A DNA stretch of 64,000 bases from a virus: IMG/VR virus record IMGVR_UViG_3300050120_000213, positions 35,511 through 99,510 of that record. One strand, given 5' to 3'. A program made the position numbers and the translations under genes. Shown here one piece after another: positions 15,615 through 24,222 of this stretch (positions within the stretch are counted from its first letter, which is position 1; each line of letters begins with the position of its first letter). Below the pieces are notes generated by a model, which saw nothing but the letters and a program-made list of their open reading frames with translations, ran no database searches and was not told the DNA's origin.

Positions 15615-17513
15615 TTATTGAACTAGGCTTGCGCCAGTCACAGAAACATCGGCACCAGGGGCGGTGTTTACCGTTACCCCGATGTTTTGCTGGGGTGTAA
15701 CGGTGTTATTTGCTTTTCTAGGGGCGTCTTGGTCATTGTTCATACGCGGGCCGAAAATCTGATTGCCACCCCCCTCACGGAACAGGCTCTTGATGTAGTT
15801 GGCGTATTCCGTCATCTTTACGGACGCGGCACTAGGTGGCACTCCGGTGTGGTTGGGAGTTTGCGTAGCTGGCTGCACTCCGGTAGGAGTGGGAGTTTGC
15901 GTAGCTGGCTGGGCGGCAGAATTAGAGGGATCGTAATCCGCTAAGTTTAAGTCCACCCCATACGCGTCATACTTATTCAAATAATCTGAGGTTTCTTTCG
16001 GCAAAAACTGATCCCACTGGTCGCCATGCCCAGCGTGCCACACACCTTTCTTATCCTTGTACCCGTTGATATCCTTGTCGAGATTGCCCTCACCCCAATC
16101 GTAAGCGGCGAGAGCTTTTCTCATATCCCCGAACTTGGCAAGATCGTGCTGCAACAACTTTTGGGCAGCACCCCGTGAAGCCTTTTCATCAAATGGGTCA
16201 ACTCCGTACTGCTTAGCAGTATCGTCCATTAACTGATAGGCCCCCTTAGCATGGCTATTGGGGTTTTCTGCGTTGGGATTATTGTCACTCTCAATGCCCT
16301 TGACCGAATCGAGCAGTGCGTTCCAGCTACTAGTAGCCCCACCAGCCGAGGGGGCAAGCCCTTCTGGTTGTCCCGCTTCAGTGTGATTTTTCTTCCATCC
16401 ACCCAATACGTTATCCCAGATCCAGTCCCCAGCTTTTTGAAATCCACCCACTACGCCAGGGGCGTAAGGCTCGCCCTCTTTGTGGGGTGGAGACGCAACG
16501 GCATCAACTAAATTTGCAGCGCCTGCTATCAAGCTGACGCTAAGTTTAGTGGCAGCATCAGACCAGCGATCTAATGCGGGGGTGAGCTTAATAACAGCAG
16601 CATCAAACGCGGTTTCGATTTCTTTGAAATTGGCAGCTTGGTGCGTGTCAAACGCGCTAGCTTCGTCAGCCTGTGATTGGCTAACCCCCATTTCTTTCCA
16701 ATGCGAATTGAATTGATCTTGCGCTTTGTCAAGTTCGCCGCTATTAGCGTACGAACCCAGGTTCCGCATTTGGTCGGGGCTGTAGAAATTCGTGTAGCCG
16801 AACGCCTGCGCTTGTGTCAGCGCAAAAGCAGGGCTGGTCTTTTCCCATTCGGAATACTGCTTGCCTACGCGCTTAGCGAAGTCAAACTGTAATTCTTCAG
16901 CGTCTTCGCTGTTGATTTGCTTGCTGGTGATGCCAGCATTCAAGAGTGGAGTTTGCTGAGTAACGTCTTCCTTAGCGTTTTCCATTGACTCTAGATCATT
17001 GGAATTTAAGCCAAATCTCTTGAAAAATGTGTTGAAAGCGGATTCTTTGCCGAGTTCGAGACCTAGACCACGACTGGAGGAATTCTGGGCGGCCACGCTA
17101 CTGGCGGAAAGTAACGTGCTGCCGAATATCGTCGCGCCCAGCCCACCAATAGCCCCGGCCAAACCACCAAACGCCGAGAAATTGATCGAGCCGCGCACCA
17201 GACCTTGCATGAATTTGGAGCTTTTCTCGATTTCTTTCGAGATATTGCCCCACGACTTCTCGCTGGCCTTAGCGTTCTTGGTGATGAGATCGAAAGCACG
17301 GGGTACAGCAGGGTCTTTCGCACCCTTTTGTACCCTATCAAAAGCAGTCCCCGCCGACTCAAACGCGTTCTTAACCCCGCCGATTTCTTTATTGACGGAT
17401 GCCCAGGCTTCGGGGTTGTTCTTTAAATGTTCGCGGTAGGCGTTGAATTTATCCGCAAACACGTCAAAGTCTTCGCTATCGACTTCGATCTTGATAATTG
17501 GTTTATCAGCCAC
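15615..17513 (-). CDS. Tape measure protein with lytic transglycosylase domain
   Basis: The 632-residue protein starts MADKPIIKIEVDSEDFDVFA. It has a hydrophobic GGLAGAIGGLGATIFGSTLL segment at about 120-145, typical of tape measures. A soluble lytic transglycosylase (SLT) domain follows at about residues 410-500 (GIESDNNPNAENPNSHAKGA, YQLMDDTAKQYGVDP, AAYDWGEGN) with the catalytic glutamate in GIES. The tape sets tail length and the enzyme opens peptidoglycan at DNA entry. It is rather short for a tape measure. GTG is the start. A linker near the C-terminus contains a 36-bp tandem repeat. Confidence 0.8.
   Translation of the reverse strand: MADKPIIKIEVDSEDFDVFADKFNAYREHLKNNPEAWASVNKEIGGVKNAFESAGTAFDRVQKGAKDPAVPRAFDLITKNAKASEKSWGNISKEIEKSSKFMQGLVRGSINFSAFGGLAGAIGGLGATIFGSTLLSASSVAAQNSSSRGLGLELGKESAFNTFFKRFGLNSNDLESMENAKEDVTQQTPLLNAGITSKQINSEDAEELQFDFAKRVGKQYSEWEKTSPAFALTQAQAFGYTNFYSPDQMRNLGSYANSGELDKAQDQFNSHWKEMGVSQSQADEASAFDTHQAANFKEIETAFDAAVIKLTPALDRWSDAATKLSVSLIAGAANLVDAVASPPHKEGEPYAPGVVGGFQKAGDWIWDNVLGGWKKNHTEAGQPEGLAPSAGGATSSWNALLDSVKGIESDNNPNAENPNSHAKGAYQLMDDTAKQYGVDPFDEKASRGAAQKLLQHDLAKFGDMRKALAAYDWGEGNLDKDINGYKDKKGVWHAGHGDQWDQFLPKETSDYLNKYDAYGVDLNLADYDPSNSAAQPATQTPTPTGVQPATQTPNHTGVPPSAASVKMTEYANYIKSLFREGGGNQIFGPRMNNDQDAPRKANNTVTPQQNIGVTVNTAPGADVSVTGASLVQ
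15840..15911 (-). repeat. 36-bp tandem repeat, two copies
   Basis: Two near-identical 36-bp units (15840-15875 and 15876-15911) encode the Thr/Pro-rich linker PATQTPTPTGV / PATQTPNHTGV in the tape measure protein. Confidence 0.8.
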
Positions 17514-17529
17514 GGCGGTTTCCTATTCG

Positions 17530-17544
17530 TGCAATCAATTGCAA
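17530..17544 (+). repeat. Dyad repeat copy 8 (CA centre)
   Basis: TGCAATCAATTGCAA, 3 bp after the stop (17548-17550) of the frameshifted tail chaperone product. Confidence 0.9.
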
Positions 17545-17547
17545 AAC

Positions 17548-18236
17548 TTAGCGCCCCCGCTTAGACTTCAACGCCGCCAAAATGTAACGCTGTCGGTACT
17601 GCTGGGCCTCTATAAAACCAAAATCATAAATGGACTGGCCGAAGAACTGTTCGAATCCTTCCTCACTTACCCATGTCAGGATGGTACTGACGAGACTATC
17701 GGCGTCACGCCAGTACTGTCTACTGGTGTCAAGGTCGGCAAGGAAGCTTTGTACGCGGTACAGTCCAACGACGTAGTTTGCCCATCCCAGAATTTCGTCA
17801 TCCCAGCTAAAGCTTTTACCTTTTCTGGCGTTCTGTGCATGACAGAAGCCAAAGTAAAAAAAACTAACGCATTAGTGACCTCCGACACTTCGCTATCGTT
17901 CAACAGGTTTTGCCGGGTAGCCTCGTACATGGGCAATGTGTTCCACCCGTTATCGCTGGGTAGCATCACGTTAGTCAGGCGATAAATTTCATTCATCAAA
18001 CCCTTCTCGACACCCTCGGGGCCTCCCCACAAACCGTCTTCGATGGAGACTTGCTTTAAGATCATGTACGCCACGCGGGGGCCAGCCAACGAACCCAGCC
18101 CCTCGGCGTACACGCGCGCAAAGGCTTTCGAGATTGGCAGAAAGTACTTTTCGAAAATCGCATACGAAATCGGGGTTGCGTGTACCCAACCGCTCTCTAG
18201 CGGGATAACGAGATTCAGGGCTTTGTCGATTTTCAT
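17548..18236 (-). CDS. Tail assembly chaperone, long product by -1 frameshift (join 17857..18236 with 17548..17856 frame)
   Basis: The 0-frame protein below can shift by -1 on eight T residues (minus strand, 17856-17863, a T TTT TTT slip) after 127 codons. The -1 frame stays open for 102 more residues, to TAA at 17548-17550, and reads like a real protein: FCHAQNARKGKSFSWDDEIL, YRVQSFLADLDTSRQYWRDA, EGFEQFFGQSIYDFGF, QRYILAALKSKRGR. The product is 229 residues. Such gpG/gpGT-type frameshifting between the tube and tape measure genes is standard for tail chaperones. The slip efficiency is not known. Confidence 0.8.
17676..18236 (-). CDS. Tail assembly chaperone, short (0-frame) product
   Basis: The 186-residue 0-frame protein (MKIDKALNLVIPLESGWVHA...) lies between the tail tube and tape measure genes, where the G-type tail chaperone is encoded. 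The last 59 residues, beyond the slip site, overlap the -1 frame and look less protein-like (TGVTPIVSSVPS end). It holds the tape measure during tube assembly. A terminator lies just upstream. Confidence 0.7.
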   Translation of the reverse strand: MKIDKALNLVIPLESGWVHATPISYAIFEKYFLPISKAFARVYAEGLGSLAGPRVAYMILKQVSIEDGLWGGPEGVEKGLMNEIYRLTNVMLPSDNGWNTLPMYEATRQNLLNDSEVSEVTNALVFFTLASVMHRTPEKVKALAGMTKFWDGQTTSLDCTAYKASLPTLTPVDSTGVTPIVSSVPS

Positions 18237-18262
18237 TTGGTCTCACTCATTGAGTACGAAGT

Positions 18263-18281
18263 AAAAACCCCCGTTAGGGGG
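18263..18281 (-). terminator. Intrinsic terminator
   Basis: On the minus strand CCCCC-TAAC-GGGGG is followed by TTTTT. It sits between the tail tube and tail chaperone genes and would lower chaperone and tape measure expression relative to tube. Confidence 0.85.
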
Positions 18282-18312
18282 CTTATGGACTGCTGCCCAA
18301 CTGCAGGCTATG

Positions 18313-18759
18313 TTACAGCAAATTCCAGAGCGCGTTATTCACCAGCCAGTAGCCGCGAATCGTGACGGCAAACCCCGCATCTTCACCGCTAAGATTCAAT
18401 TCACGAACCCCTTCGAGGGCGCAGTTCACAATCGGAAACACCGGTAGCGAGGTGGTGTCGGTAATCACCGTACCATTGCCCAGAACCGTGGTGTCCTGCA
18501 TCTGGGATTGGTACTGTGCGGCGAGACCATTGGTTTTCAAGATGTTCATGGTGAGCGTGATCATCTGATACGGCTCGGGGGACGTGACCGCCCCCGTCAT
18601 CGTCTGCACAAAGGTCGTCGCCTCACCGTCAAGGGCCAACCGGATGCCTTCTTTATTCAAGAATGGCGCGGTGACGTTGAGGTTTGGAAAATCAGTCCAA
18701 ACCACACTCGCCCGCAACCGGTTAAGCGTGCCCTGGGGGATAAGAGGATTCGTAGCCAT
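18313..18759 (-). CDS. Tail tube protein
   Basis: The 148-residue protein (MATNPLIPQGTLNRLRASVV...) directly follows the sheath gene, has the usual length of a contractile-tail tube subunit, and contains LNVTAPFLNKEGIRLALDG, as in Bcep781/Pam3-type tubes. Hexamers stack to form the inner tube. The terminator after it fits a high copy number. Confidence 0.75.
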   Translation of the reverse strand: MATNPLIPQGTLNRLRASVVWTDFPNLNVTAPFLNKEGIRLALDGEATTFVQTMTGAVTSPEPYQMITLTMNILKTNGLAAQYQSQMQDTTVLGNGTVITDTTSLPVFPIVNCALEGVRELNLSGEDAGFAVTIRGYWLVNNALWNLL

Positions 18760-18773
18760 GATCTAGTTACCCT

Positions 18774-20153
18774 TTAAGCGATGTTCGAAACATTCAGGTT
18801 GAACAAGATCTGTTCAAATCCGCGAGCAGGCGTGTACAGGGCAGCCATACCCCCGTAGATACCCTCAGAGAACGTGCTGGGGTTAGCCGCCGTCCACGTT
18901 GCAAACGGTATCGCATTGACCACCACGTTACCGACGTACAACCCTGCCGACACGTTGTTAGCAAACGTGGTCGGGTCAAGCTGGGTTTGTATCAACTGAC
19001 CCAGTGCCAGCCCGAACGAAATGGCTTGCTGCATAGTCTGCACCGCCGACGCCTGCAAGCGATTCACGCCTTGCTGGTCGTAGTACAGCGGGTTGATCGT
19101 GGTATTCGAACCGTTAATGATCGTGTTCGAAATATTCAGGTCAAGGTTAATCTGTGTCCAATCAGCCGAATACCAGTAGTTCCACGGGTTGCCGTCAGGC
19201 ATATTGCCCCACTGCAACATGGTATTGCTGATACCCCCTTCGGCACCGGTCGCCACGAAGTTGACGTTGCTCGACTTGAACGAGGTCAATTGCGGCCCAG
19301 TCCACGTACCAGCAGTCACACCCACGAGGAACGTGAAGCACAGCGGCGGTACTTTGTTCGAAGACGAGGGATTCGCATTCAGCGTGGCCCAAAACATCGC
19401 CGCCATACTGTACTCATCAGCGGGCAGTGCCGGGGTCACCGATTCGATCATGACCGGGCAGCACTTGTTCAAGCCGTTGCTGGTCAGGCTGGCGAAAGTG
19501 CTGAGCGTCACCGTGGTGTAGAAATACACCTTGGCGGTGGTGGAATTGAAGTTAGCCACGAACGGGGCGTACGTCGCATCGGCATCCCAACCACGCGGGA
19601 TTAGATACGAGTAGAAGAAACCCGGATTTGCGATGATGTACGCGTCGAGCGCGGCAATACCAGCGGCGGCAGTGTTCGGACCCAACTCCAGCACATACAC
19701 CGAAAGCTGCCCCGGCTGGTCATAAAACGTGTTGACCATCGCGCTCAGCACCGAAGTGTTCGTCGCTACCACCGTGCCTGCAACAGTCTGCGTGCCCGGG
19801 TTAGCCACCAACGCGTAGGTGAAGGTCGTCGTGCTGGCAATCGTACACGCGAACGTGCCGTTATAACCAGCAGGGGTTACACCAGCGACCGTAAGGTTGA
19901 TAGTCTCCCCGACAGGGTATCCGTGGGCCACCGCGCACGTGGCCGTCACCACAGACGAGAGCCACGTCAAACTGGTAATCGCCTGTGGTGTAGGTAACAG
20001 CGGCGTCAGGTCGCCTTGTGCGGTTAGCAGGCTGTACGTGCCCGTGGGCAGATTAGTACCCCCCTGCGAGATCAACGCGCCTGTGCGCTGCAGCTTATTC
20101 GGAGCAGGCGCAATCGTCTGTGATACGTTAACTTGTACGATGGCGTTAGTCAT
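18774..20153 (-). CDS. Tail sheath protein with inserted Ig-like domain
   Basis: The 459-residue protein is of the DUF3383/Pam3 sheath type: MTNAIVQVNVSQTIAPAPNK at the start, then YDQPGQLSVYVLELG, and a C-terminus FSEGIYGGMAALYTPARGFE as in contractile sheath subunits. At about residues 60-135 it carries an extra beta-rich domain (CAVAHGYPVGETINLTVAGV, GYNGTFACTIASTTTFTYAL) that recurs in three other virion proteins and probably projects from the sheath surface. AAGGA precedes the ATG. Confidence 0.85.
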   Translation of the reverse strand: MTNAIVQVNVSQTIAPAPNKLQRTGALISQGGTNLPTGTYSLLTAQGDLTPLLPTPQAITSLTWLSSVVTATCAVAHGYPVGETINLTVAGVTPAGYNGTFACTIASTTTFTYALVANPGTQTVAGTVVATNTSVLSAMVNTFYDQPGQLSVYVLELGPNTAAAGIAALDAYIIANPGFFYSYLIPRGWDADATYAPFVANFNSTTAKVYFYTTVTLSTFASLTSNGLNKCCPVMIESVTPALPADEYSMAAMFWATLNANPSSSNKVPPLCFTFLVGVTAGTWTGPQLTSFKSSNVNFVATGAEGGISNTMLQWGNMPDGNPWNYWYSADWTQINLDLNISNTIINGSNTTINPLYYDQQGVNRLQASAVQTMQQAISFGLALGQLIQTQLDPTTFANNVSAGLYVGNVVVNAIPFATWTAANPSTFSEGIYGGMAALYTPARGFEQILFNLNVSNIA

Positions 20154-20191
20154 TGCCGATCCTTATATAGTGGGGGGTTCTAAGCTGGGGC

Positions 20192-20557
20192 TTAAGCAAA
20201 CGAAACTGAAGCCACGCCCGCCGTACCGACCACAACCACAATACCGTTTGCGCACGGCCAGTCGAGATCAACGATCTGTCCTTCGGTGGTGGTAGCTGCT
20301 TGCCAAATCAGCGTGGCGGCACCAATACCTCCCACAGTGGCGGTGTCATAAACACCACACACACCGGTAGCAGCGGTGGTAAAACTCACACGCGCTACAC
20401 GACCAGCAGCGGCCTTGACCACGTTGTTGCCAGCGGCAAGATTAAGCTTTGAGCTAGTACCACCACGGGTCACGCGAAGATCACCAGCCGCGCCAACATT
20501 GGTGGTAACCAGTGCGCCAGCGGGATTCTTGGAATTCAGATTCAACGGGGTTTGCAT
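20192..20557 (-). CDS. Small virion protein, 121 aa
   Basis: A small beta-rich protein (MQTPLNLNSKNPAGALVTTN...; ARVSFTTAATGVCGVYDTAT) between the neck and sheath genes. Its composition resembles head fibre or decoration proteins. AGGAG precedes the start. The role is inferred from position. Confidence 0.5.
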   Translation of the reverse strand: MQTPLNLNSKNPAGALVTTNVGAAGDLRVTRGGTSSKLNLAAGNNVVKAAAGRVARVSFTTAATGVCGVYDTATVGGIGAATLIWQAATTTEGQIVDLDWPCANGIVVVVGTAGVASVSFA

Positions 20558-20590
20558 TTTGTGGCTCCTAAGAAAATACTAATGAAATTA

Positions 20591-21577
20591 CTAGTCAGCG
20601 AAACCGAAGGTCGGGATGCACTTTAAGATCAGTTGCCGAGCGATGTTACGTGCCCGAACCTGATAGTAATTGATCTCCAACTCAAACACCTTTTTCTGCG
20701 CCAGGATGGTTAGCTCGGACTGCGTTCGCTTCTCATCCTGCATCACTGGGGTGTTGCACAGACCCCAAACACTGGGGTTATCAAGACTGTTCTGAAACAG
20801 GTAGTCTTGAAAGTCCAAGGCGTTGTAGTTCCTTAAACCGTACAGCGTGATCTTAACCTTTTCACGTACTAACTGGGAATGCGTACCTGTGCGATCCCAA
20901 AATGGGGCTGCGCCGATTGCTCGTGTGCTATCAGGGGGAATATGCACCGAGGCATAGGGCGGTTCTAGGTTTTCTTGCACTAAAAATGACGGATACATCG
21001 GCATGAACTTATTCAGTGCCAGCCAAATCGGCAAGCTATTACTCACCACCACATTGGTGGCATCAAAATCTTCTAGGCAATCGACCAGTTGGGAAGCCAG
21101 CGCGGGGTAAACAGCGTCCCCTGTGTAGTGGAACAGGCCCGCTTGCTGGTAGAACGACTCACGGCGATTGAAGGCAAAACGTAGCCCTTCAAACTCACCG
21201 ATATACATCACGCAGGGGCCTACCTTATTGAAGTCTTGTACCTCGCTTTCAGCGGTAAAGGTCACGCTTCTTACGGCGATGCTCTCATCCTCATTCTGCT
21301 TGACTTGAGTGGCGTAGTGCAGCGACCCAGGCACGCAGATAACTGGCGCGGGGGGCGGGCCACCCCCATCCGGCACAGAGTAGGAATACGCGCCACCCAG
21401 CGCCATGTCACTCACTAAGTCCGAGCGCACCCAGAATACATAGCGGTCTAGCGGTAGAATCAGCTTCACATACAACGTGAATGTGATTTGTTGGCTAGCA
21501 GAAAGCGTATCCAGCCCCTCTTTTAGCGGGCCTTGGAGAGGGTTGGCACTATTGATACTTTCTGCTATGGAGGGCAT
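20591..21577 (-). CDS. Head-tail junction structural protein, 328 aa
   Basis: I recognise it only as a virion protein of this phage group. It contains LYVKLILPLDRYVFWVRSDL near the start and FELEINYYQVRARNIARQLI near the end. Its place between the neck and sheath genes suggests a connector or collar role. Confidence 0.55.
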   Translation of the reverse strand: MPSIAESINSANPLQGPLKEGLDTLSASQQITFTLYVKLILPLDRYVFWVRSDLVSDMALGGAYSYSVPDGGGPPPAPVICVPGSLHYATQVKQNEDESIAVRSVTFTAESEVQDFNKVGPCVMYIGEFEGLRFAFNRRESFYQQAGLFHYTGDAVYPALASQLVDCLEDFDATNVVVSNSLPIWLALNKFMPMYPSFLVQENLEPPYASVHIPPDSTRAIGAAPFWDRTGTHSQLVREKVKITLYGLRNYNALDFQDYLFQNSLDNPSVWGLCNTPVMQDEKRTQSELTILAQKKVFELEINYYQVRARNIARQLILKCIPTFGFAD

Positions 21578-21587
21578 GTTAGCTCAC

Positions 21588-21602
21588 TGCAATTGATTGC
21601 AA
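21588..21602 (-). repeat. Dyad repeat copy 9 (TG centre)
   Basis: TGCAATTGATTGCAA, 3 bp after the stop of the 21606 gene. Confidence 0.9.
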
Positions 21603-21605
21603 AAT

Positions 21606-22106
21606 TTAGTCGTCTTCAATCCACGCTTTCATGGAATTCTGATATAGCCCTGTATCGATAAAAGACGGACGTGGCGAGCCACGACTGATCTTGAGGCGGT
21701 GATTGACCCCCCGCTGGGCGGCCTTGGTTGGGACGCCTGCCACCCCAGCAGCCTCGACTTCGTTCTCATCTAGGAAGGTGCGGAATTCCTGCTGCAAATT
21801 TTCCATTGCAGACTCAAGCGGGAAAGCGGTAGGGGGAGCGCCCAAACTGAGATTAACAATCGCCCCCGAGATCGCCTTCTCAAACTCCATGGTAATCACC
21901 GGCATCTGTTGCTCTACGAAGGTATCCATGATGTGGTACTCATCTTCGAGCCACTCTGCTACATCCCCGGTGGTTACTTGCTTGTCACTGCCAAAACTTT
22001 TGGCCTTGTGGGGCTTGTTACGCTTTCCAGGCTTAGCATGGGAAACTTTCTGCGTAGGTGTGTCGTGAGCGTAGGGCAGTACCACCACCCCCAGAACGAG
22101 CTTCAT
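21606..22106 (-). CDS. Neck/tail-completion protein (HK97 gp10-like position)
   Basis: The 166-residue basic protein ends RISRGSPRPSFIDTGLYQNS followed by MKAWIEDD. A late '...TGxLxxSxxxWV' motif like this is common in gp10-like neck proteins. It starts on the stop of the upstream connector-like gene. Confidence 0.55.
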   Translation of the reverse strand: MKLVLGVVVLPYAHDTPTQKVSHAKPGKRNKPHKAKSFGSDKQVTTGDVAEWLEDEYHIMDTFVEQQMPVITMEFEKAISGAIVNLSLGAPPTAFPLESAMENLQQEFRTFLDENEVEAAGVAGVPTKAAQRGVNHRLKISRGSPRPSFIDTGLYQNSMKAWIEDD

Positions 22107-22558
22107 TACGAGAGACCCCAGACCGCGCCAAACTTTTGCGCTATCGATAGGTACGTCCGCCCGTAGGGGGTCTTCAGCAATTGCAGGTCGAACAGCGTCA
22201 AGTCGCCCAGCGAATCGGGTACTTTAAGTGAGGTGGAAGTCGATACGTCTGCCGTAGAGGCCACCACCCCTGAGACGAACCCGGTGATGTTGAACTTCTT
22301 ACGTAGATCTTCAAAATAGGTGCTACACATCTGGTCATTAGCCCAGTTGATCAGGTAGTCACCCGCGAAGTTATACACCGCGAGGTTGTAATACGTGAGG
22401 CTGTGGATCTTGATTAACGGGTTCACCGTGTCCAGCGCTATGCAAAATGCCGTGGTGATATCGGGGGACGTCAAAGGCAAAGCTGCTACCGGTACCCCCA
22501 TCACACTCTGGATGAAGTACTCAAAGTCTGTAATGTTGGCAAAGGTAGCAGGGTACAT
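22106..22558 (-). CDS. Head-tail connector-like protein, 150 aa
   Basis: The pattern (ITTAFCIALDTVNPLIKIHS, LAVYNFAGDYLINW, YGRTYLSIAQKFGAVWGL) matches DUF4054-type connector proteins found after the capsid in contractile-tail phages. It overlaps the gp10-like gene by 1 bp. Confidence 0.6.
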   Translation of the reverse strand: MYPATFANITDFEYFIQSVMGVPVAALPLTSPDITTAFCIALDTVNPLIKIHSLTYYNLAVYNFAGDYLINWANDQMCSTYFEDLRKKFNITGFVSGVVASTADVSTSTSLKVPDSLGDLTLFDLQLLKTPYGRTYLSIAQKFGAVWGLS

Positions 22559-22567
22559 GATGAGCCT

Positions 22568-23089
22568 TTAAGCGTTAGCCGCACGTTCGGCACCGCGAGC
22601 AGCGGCCTTGCTACCGGGCTTAGCCACTTGGATGGTTTCAACCATCTTGGGATCATTGTTGCCCACCTTTTGCTGCTCTTGGATTTCAACTTCCATGCCC
22701 TGCAGCTTGCTTTCCGAACCCATCAGATTGTTGTCGATCTTGTCGCTCAAGCTGGCCGCCTGATACTTGCGTAGTTCATGGCCGCGTAGTTCCAGTGCTT
22801 CGTCGTTATGCTGGATCGCGTTCATCATCTTTTCGACGTTGATTGGGGTATCGAAGCTATAGCACAGACCGAAAAAACCTTTGGTGCGGTCGATCTCGCT
22901 AACGGGGATCAACCCATACTTGAGGTGCTGGTCAACAATCGCCTCCAGAATCTCGCGGCTGGTGTCTTTGTACACCTGATTTTGCCCACCCACGGCAATC
23001 GTGGTTTTGAACAGTTGCTGCACTTCCGGCACGCGAAAGATGAAATCTTGGACAAACTTAGAGCAGTTCGCAATATACAGCTTGGTCAT
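22568..23089 (-). CDS. Hypothetical virion-region protein, 173 aa
   Basis: The sequence (MTKLYIANCSKFVQDFIFRV...) has a folded N-terminal part and a helical, charged C-terminal half. It lies after the capsid gene, separated by a terminator. I do not recognise the family. GGAG precedes the start. Confidence 0.55.
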   Translation of the reverse strand: MTKLYIANCSKFVQDFIFRVPEVQQLFKTTIAVGGQNQVYKDTSREILEAIVDQHLKYGLIPVSEIDRTKGFFGLCYSFDTPINVEKMMNAIQHNDEALELRGHELRKYQAASLSDKIDNNLMGSESKLQGMEVEIQEQQKVGNNDPKMVETIQVAKPGSKAAARGAERAANA

Positions 23090-23130
23090 GTTATGTACTC
23101 CGTTGTTTATAAAGGTGCGGTTTTAAATGC

Positions 23131-23164
23131 AAAAGCCCGACGCCCATAACGGGAACCGGGCTTT
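23131..23164 (-). terminator. Intrinsic terminator after the capsid gene
   Basis: AAAGCCCG and CGGGCTTTT form the stem on the minus strand, with T residues on both sides, so it may work in both directions. It follows the capsid gene and probably lets capsid mRNA accumulate. Confidence 0.75.
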
Positions 23165-23190
23165 CACATTGTACAGCTACTTTTGGTAGC

Positions 23191-24210
23191 TTAGAACGGT
23201 GCGCTGATAATGGTCAGAGCTTCAGGGCGAAGCGTCCAACCGCTGGTGATGCGCAGTTCCGACAACACATCAATCGCGCCACCCGGCAACGGCGTGGGAA
23301 TCTCACGCGGGGCTGCCATGTCGCACAACTGGATGTTACAGCCTTCGAATCCCGGTGCCAAACGAGCGAACTCGTTGGTGTTGATCGGGCTGCCAACTGG
23401 CTTCTTTACTTCCGGTGCGGTCATGATGATAGCGTCCGTACCGCCAGCACCTTGGCCGATCAGGGTGTCGTCTGCTACCCAGATAACCTTGTCACCCTGA
23501 TTAGCTGCGACAGCGCTCACCACGCCAGCGGTCACGTCAGTACCTGCACCCACGCGTTGGTATTGCACCAACTGTACGATACCGACATACGACATCTGAG
23601 CAATGACCCGTTGCGGGGCAAGAATCGTGATCGCGGTCGGCTGACCGATTTGCAGCGTGCGGGTCTTCAATGCGCCAAGTTGGGTCAAGAAGAAAATCGC
23701 AAGCTGGCCGTTGTCGTACGTGCTGATCGATACATCGCCGTTGCTGTCTGCCGGGAGCGTAACTGCGGTTGCCCCTTGGGTATTCAGCAAACCTTCGCCG
23801 TTGGCGGCATTGAAGCCGTACAACAGCGCGGTACGCATTTGCTGGAAAATACCCTGACGCACGCCGAGGCGTTGTGCGTCTACCAGCGAAGCGCCCCACT
23901 GACCGAAGGCAGCGATGTCGTGGTGATCGTACTCAGCGCGCACGCGCACCAAGTAGGTCGCCGTGCTGATCATGCGCGGCGTGATCGAGACGGACGGCAG
24001 TTGGTTGTATGCGCTTTGACCCGAAGCCGTGGCCGTGCGAATGTCGAATGCCTTGACATAAGCAACCAAGTCCCCTTGTCCGAGGCGCGTCAACGGCTCG
24101 CCGCCCTGCAGGGTTTCGAATGCTCCCGAAGCCTGCTGATACTGCAGGATAACTTCGGGCATGACATACGACGGGTGAAGCTGGACGTATGAGGGGGTTA
24201 CACCGGCCAT
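23191..24210 (-). CDS. Major capsid protein
   Basis: The 339-residue protein (MAGVTPSYVQLHPSYVMPEV...) has the features of the DUF2184-type major capsid family: an N-arm, FDIRTATASGQSAYNQLPSV, and later INTNEFARLAPGFEGCNIQL with a DMAAPREIP turn. AAGGAG gives a strong ribosome site. It lies after scaffold and decoration genes and before a terminator, as expected for the most abundant head protein. Confidence 0.85.
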   Translation of the reverse strand: MAGVTPSYVQLHPSYVMPEVILQYQQASGAFETLQGGEPLTRLGQGDLVAYVKAFDIRTATASGQSAYNQLPSVSITPRMISTATYLVRVRAEYDHHDIAAFGQWGASLVDAQRLGVRQGIFQQMRTALLYGFNAANGEGLLNTQGATAVTLPADSNGDVSISTYDNGQLAIFFLTQLGALKTRTLQIGQPTAITILAPQRVIAQMSYVGIVQLVQYQRVGAGTDVTAGVVSAVAANQGDKVIWVADDTLIGQGAGGTDAIIMTAPEVKKPVGSPINTNEFARLAPGFEGCNIQLCDMAAPREIPTPLPGGAIDVLSELRITSGWTLRPEALTIISAPF

Positions 24211-24222
24211 GGTAAGGCTCCT

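Noticed and set aside
17443-17985. 180-residue plus-strand frame over the tail chaperone
   Set aside because: Antisense to the frameshift region, which has good coding character on the minus strand in two frames.
18987-19604. 205-residue plus-strand frame
   Set aside because: Antisense to the sheath gene, with arginine/histidine-rich shadow composition.
22141-22185. GCAATTGCA segment resembling half a dyad
   Set aside because: Only one arm matches; there are several such isolated CAATTG or GCAATTGC hexamers (e.g. 8826, 33727), as expected by chance.
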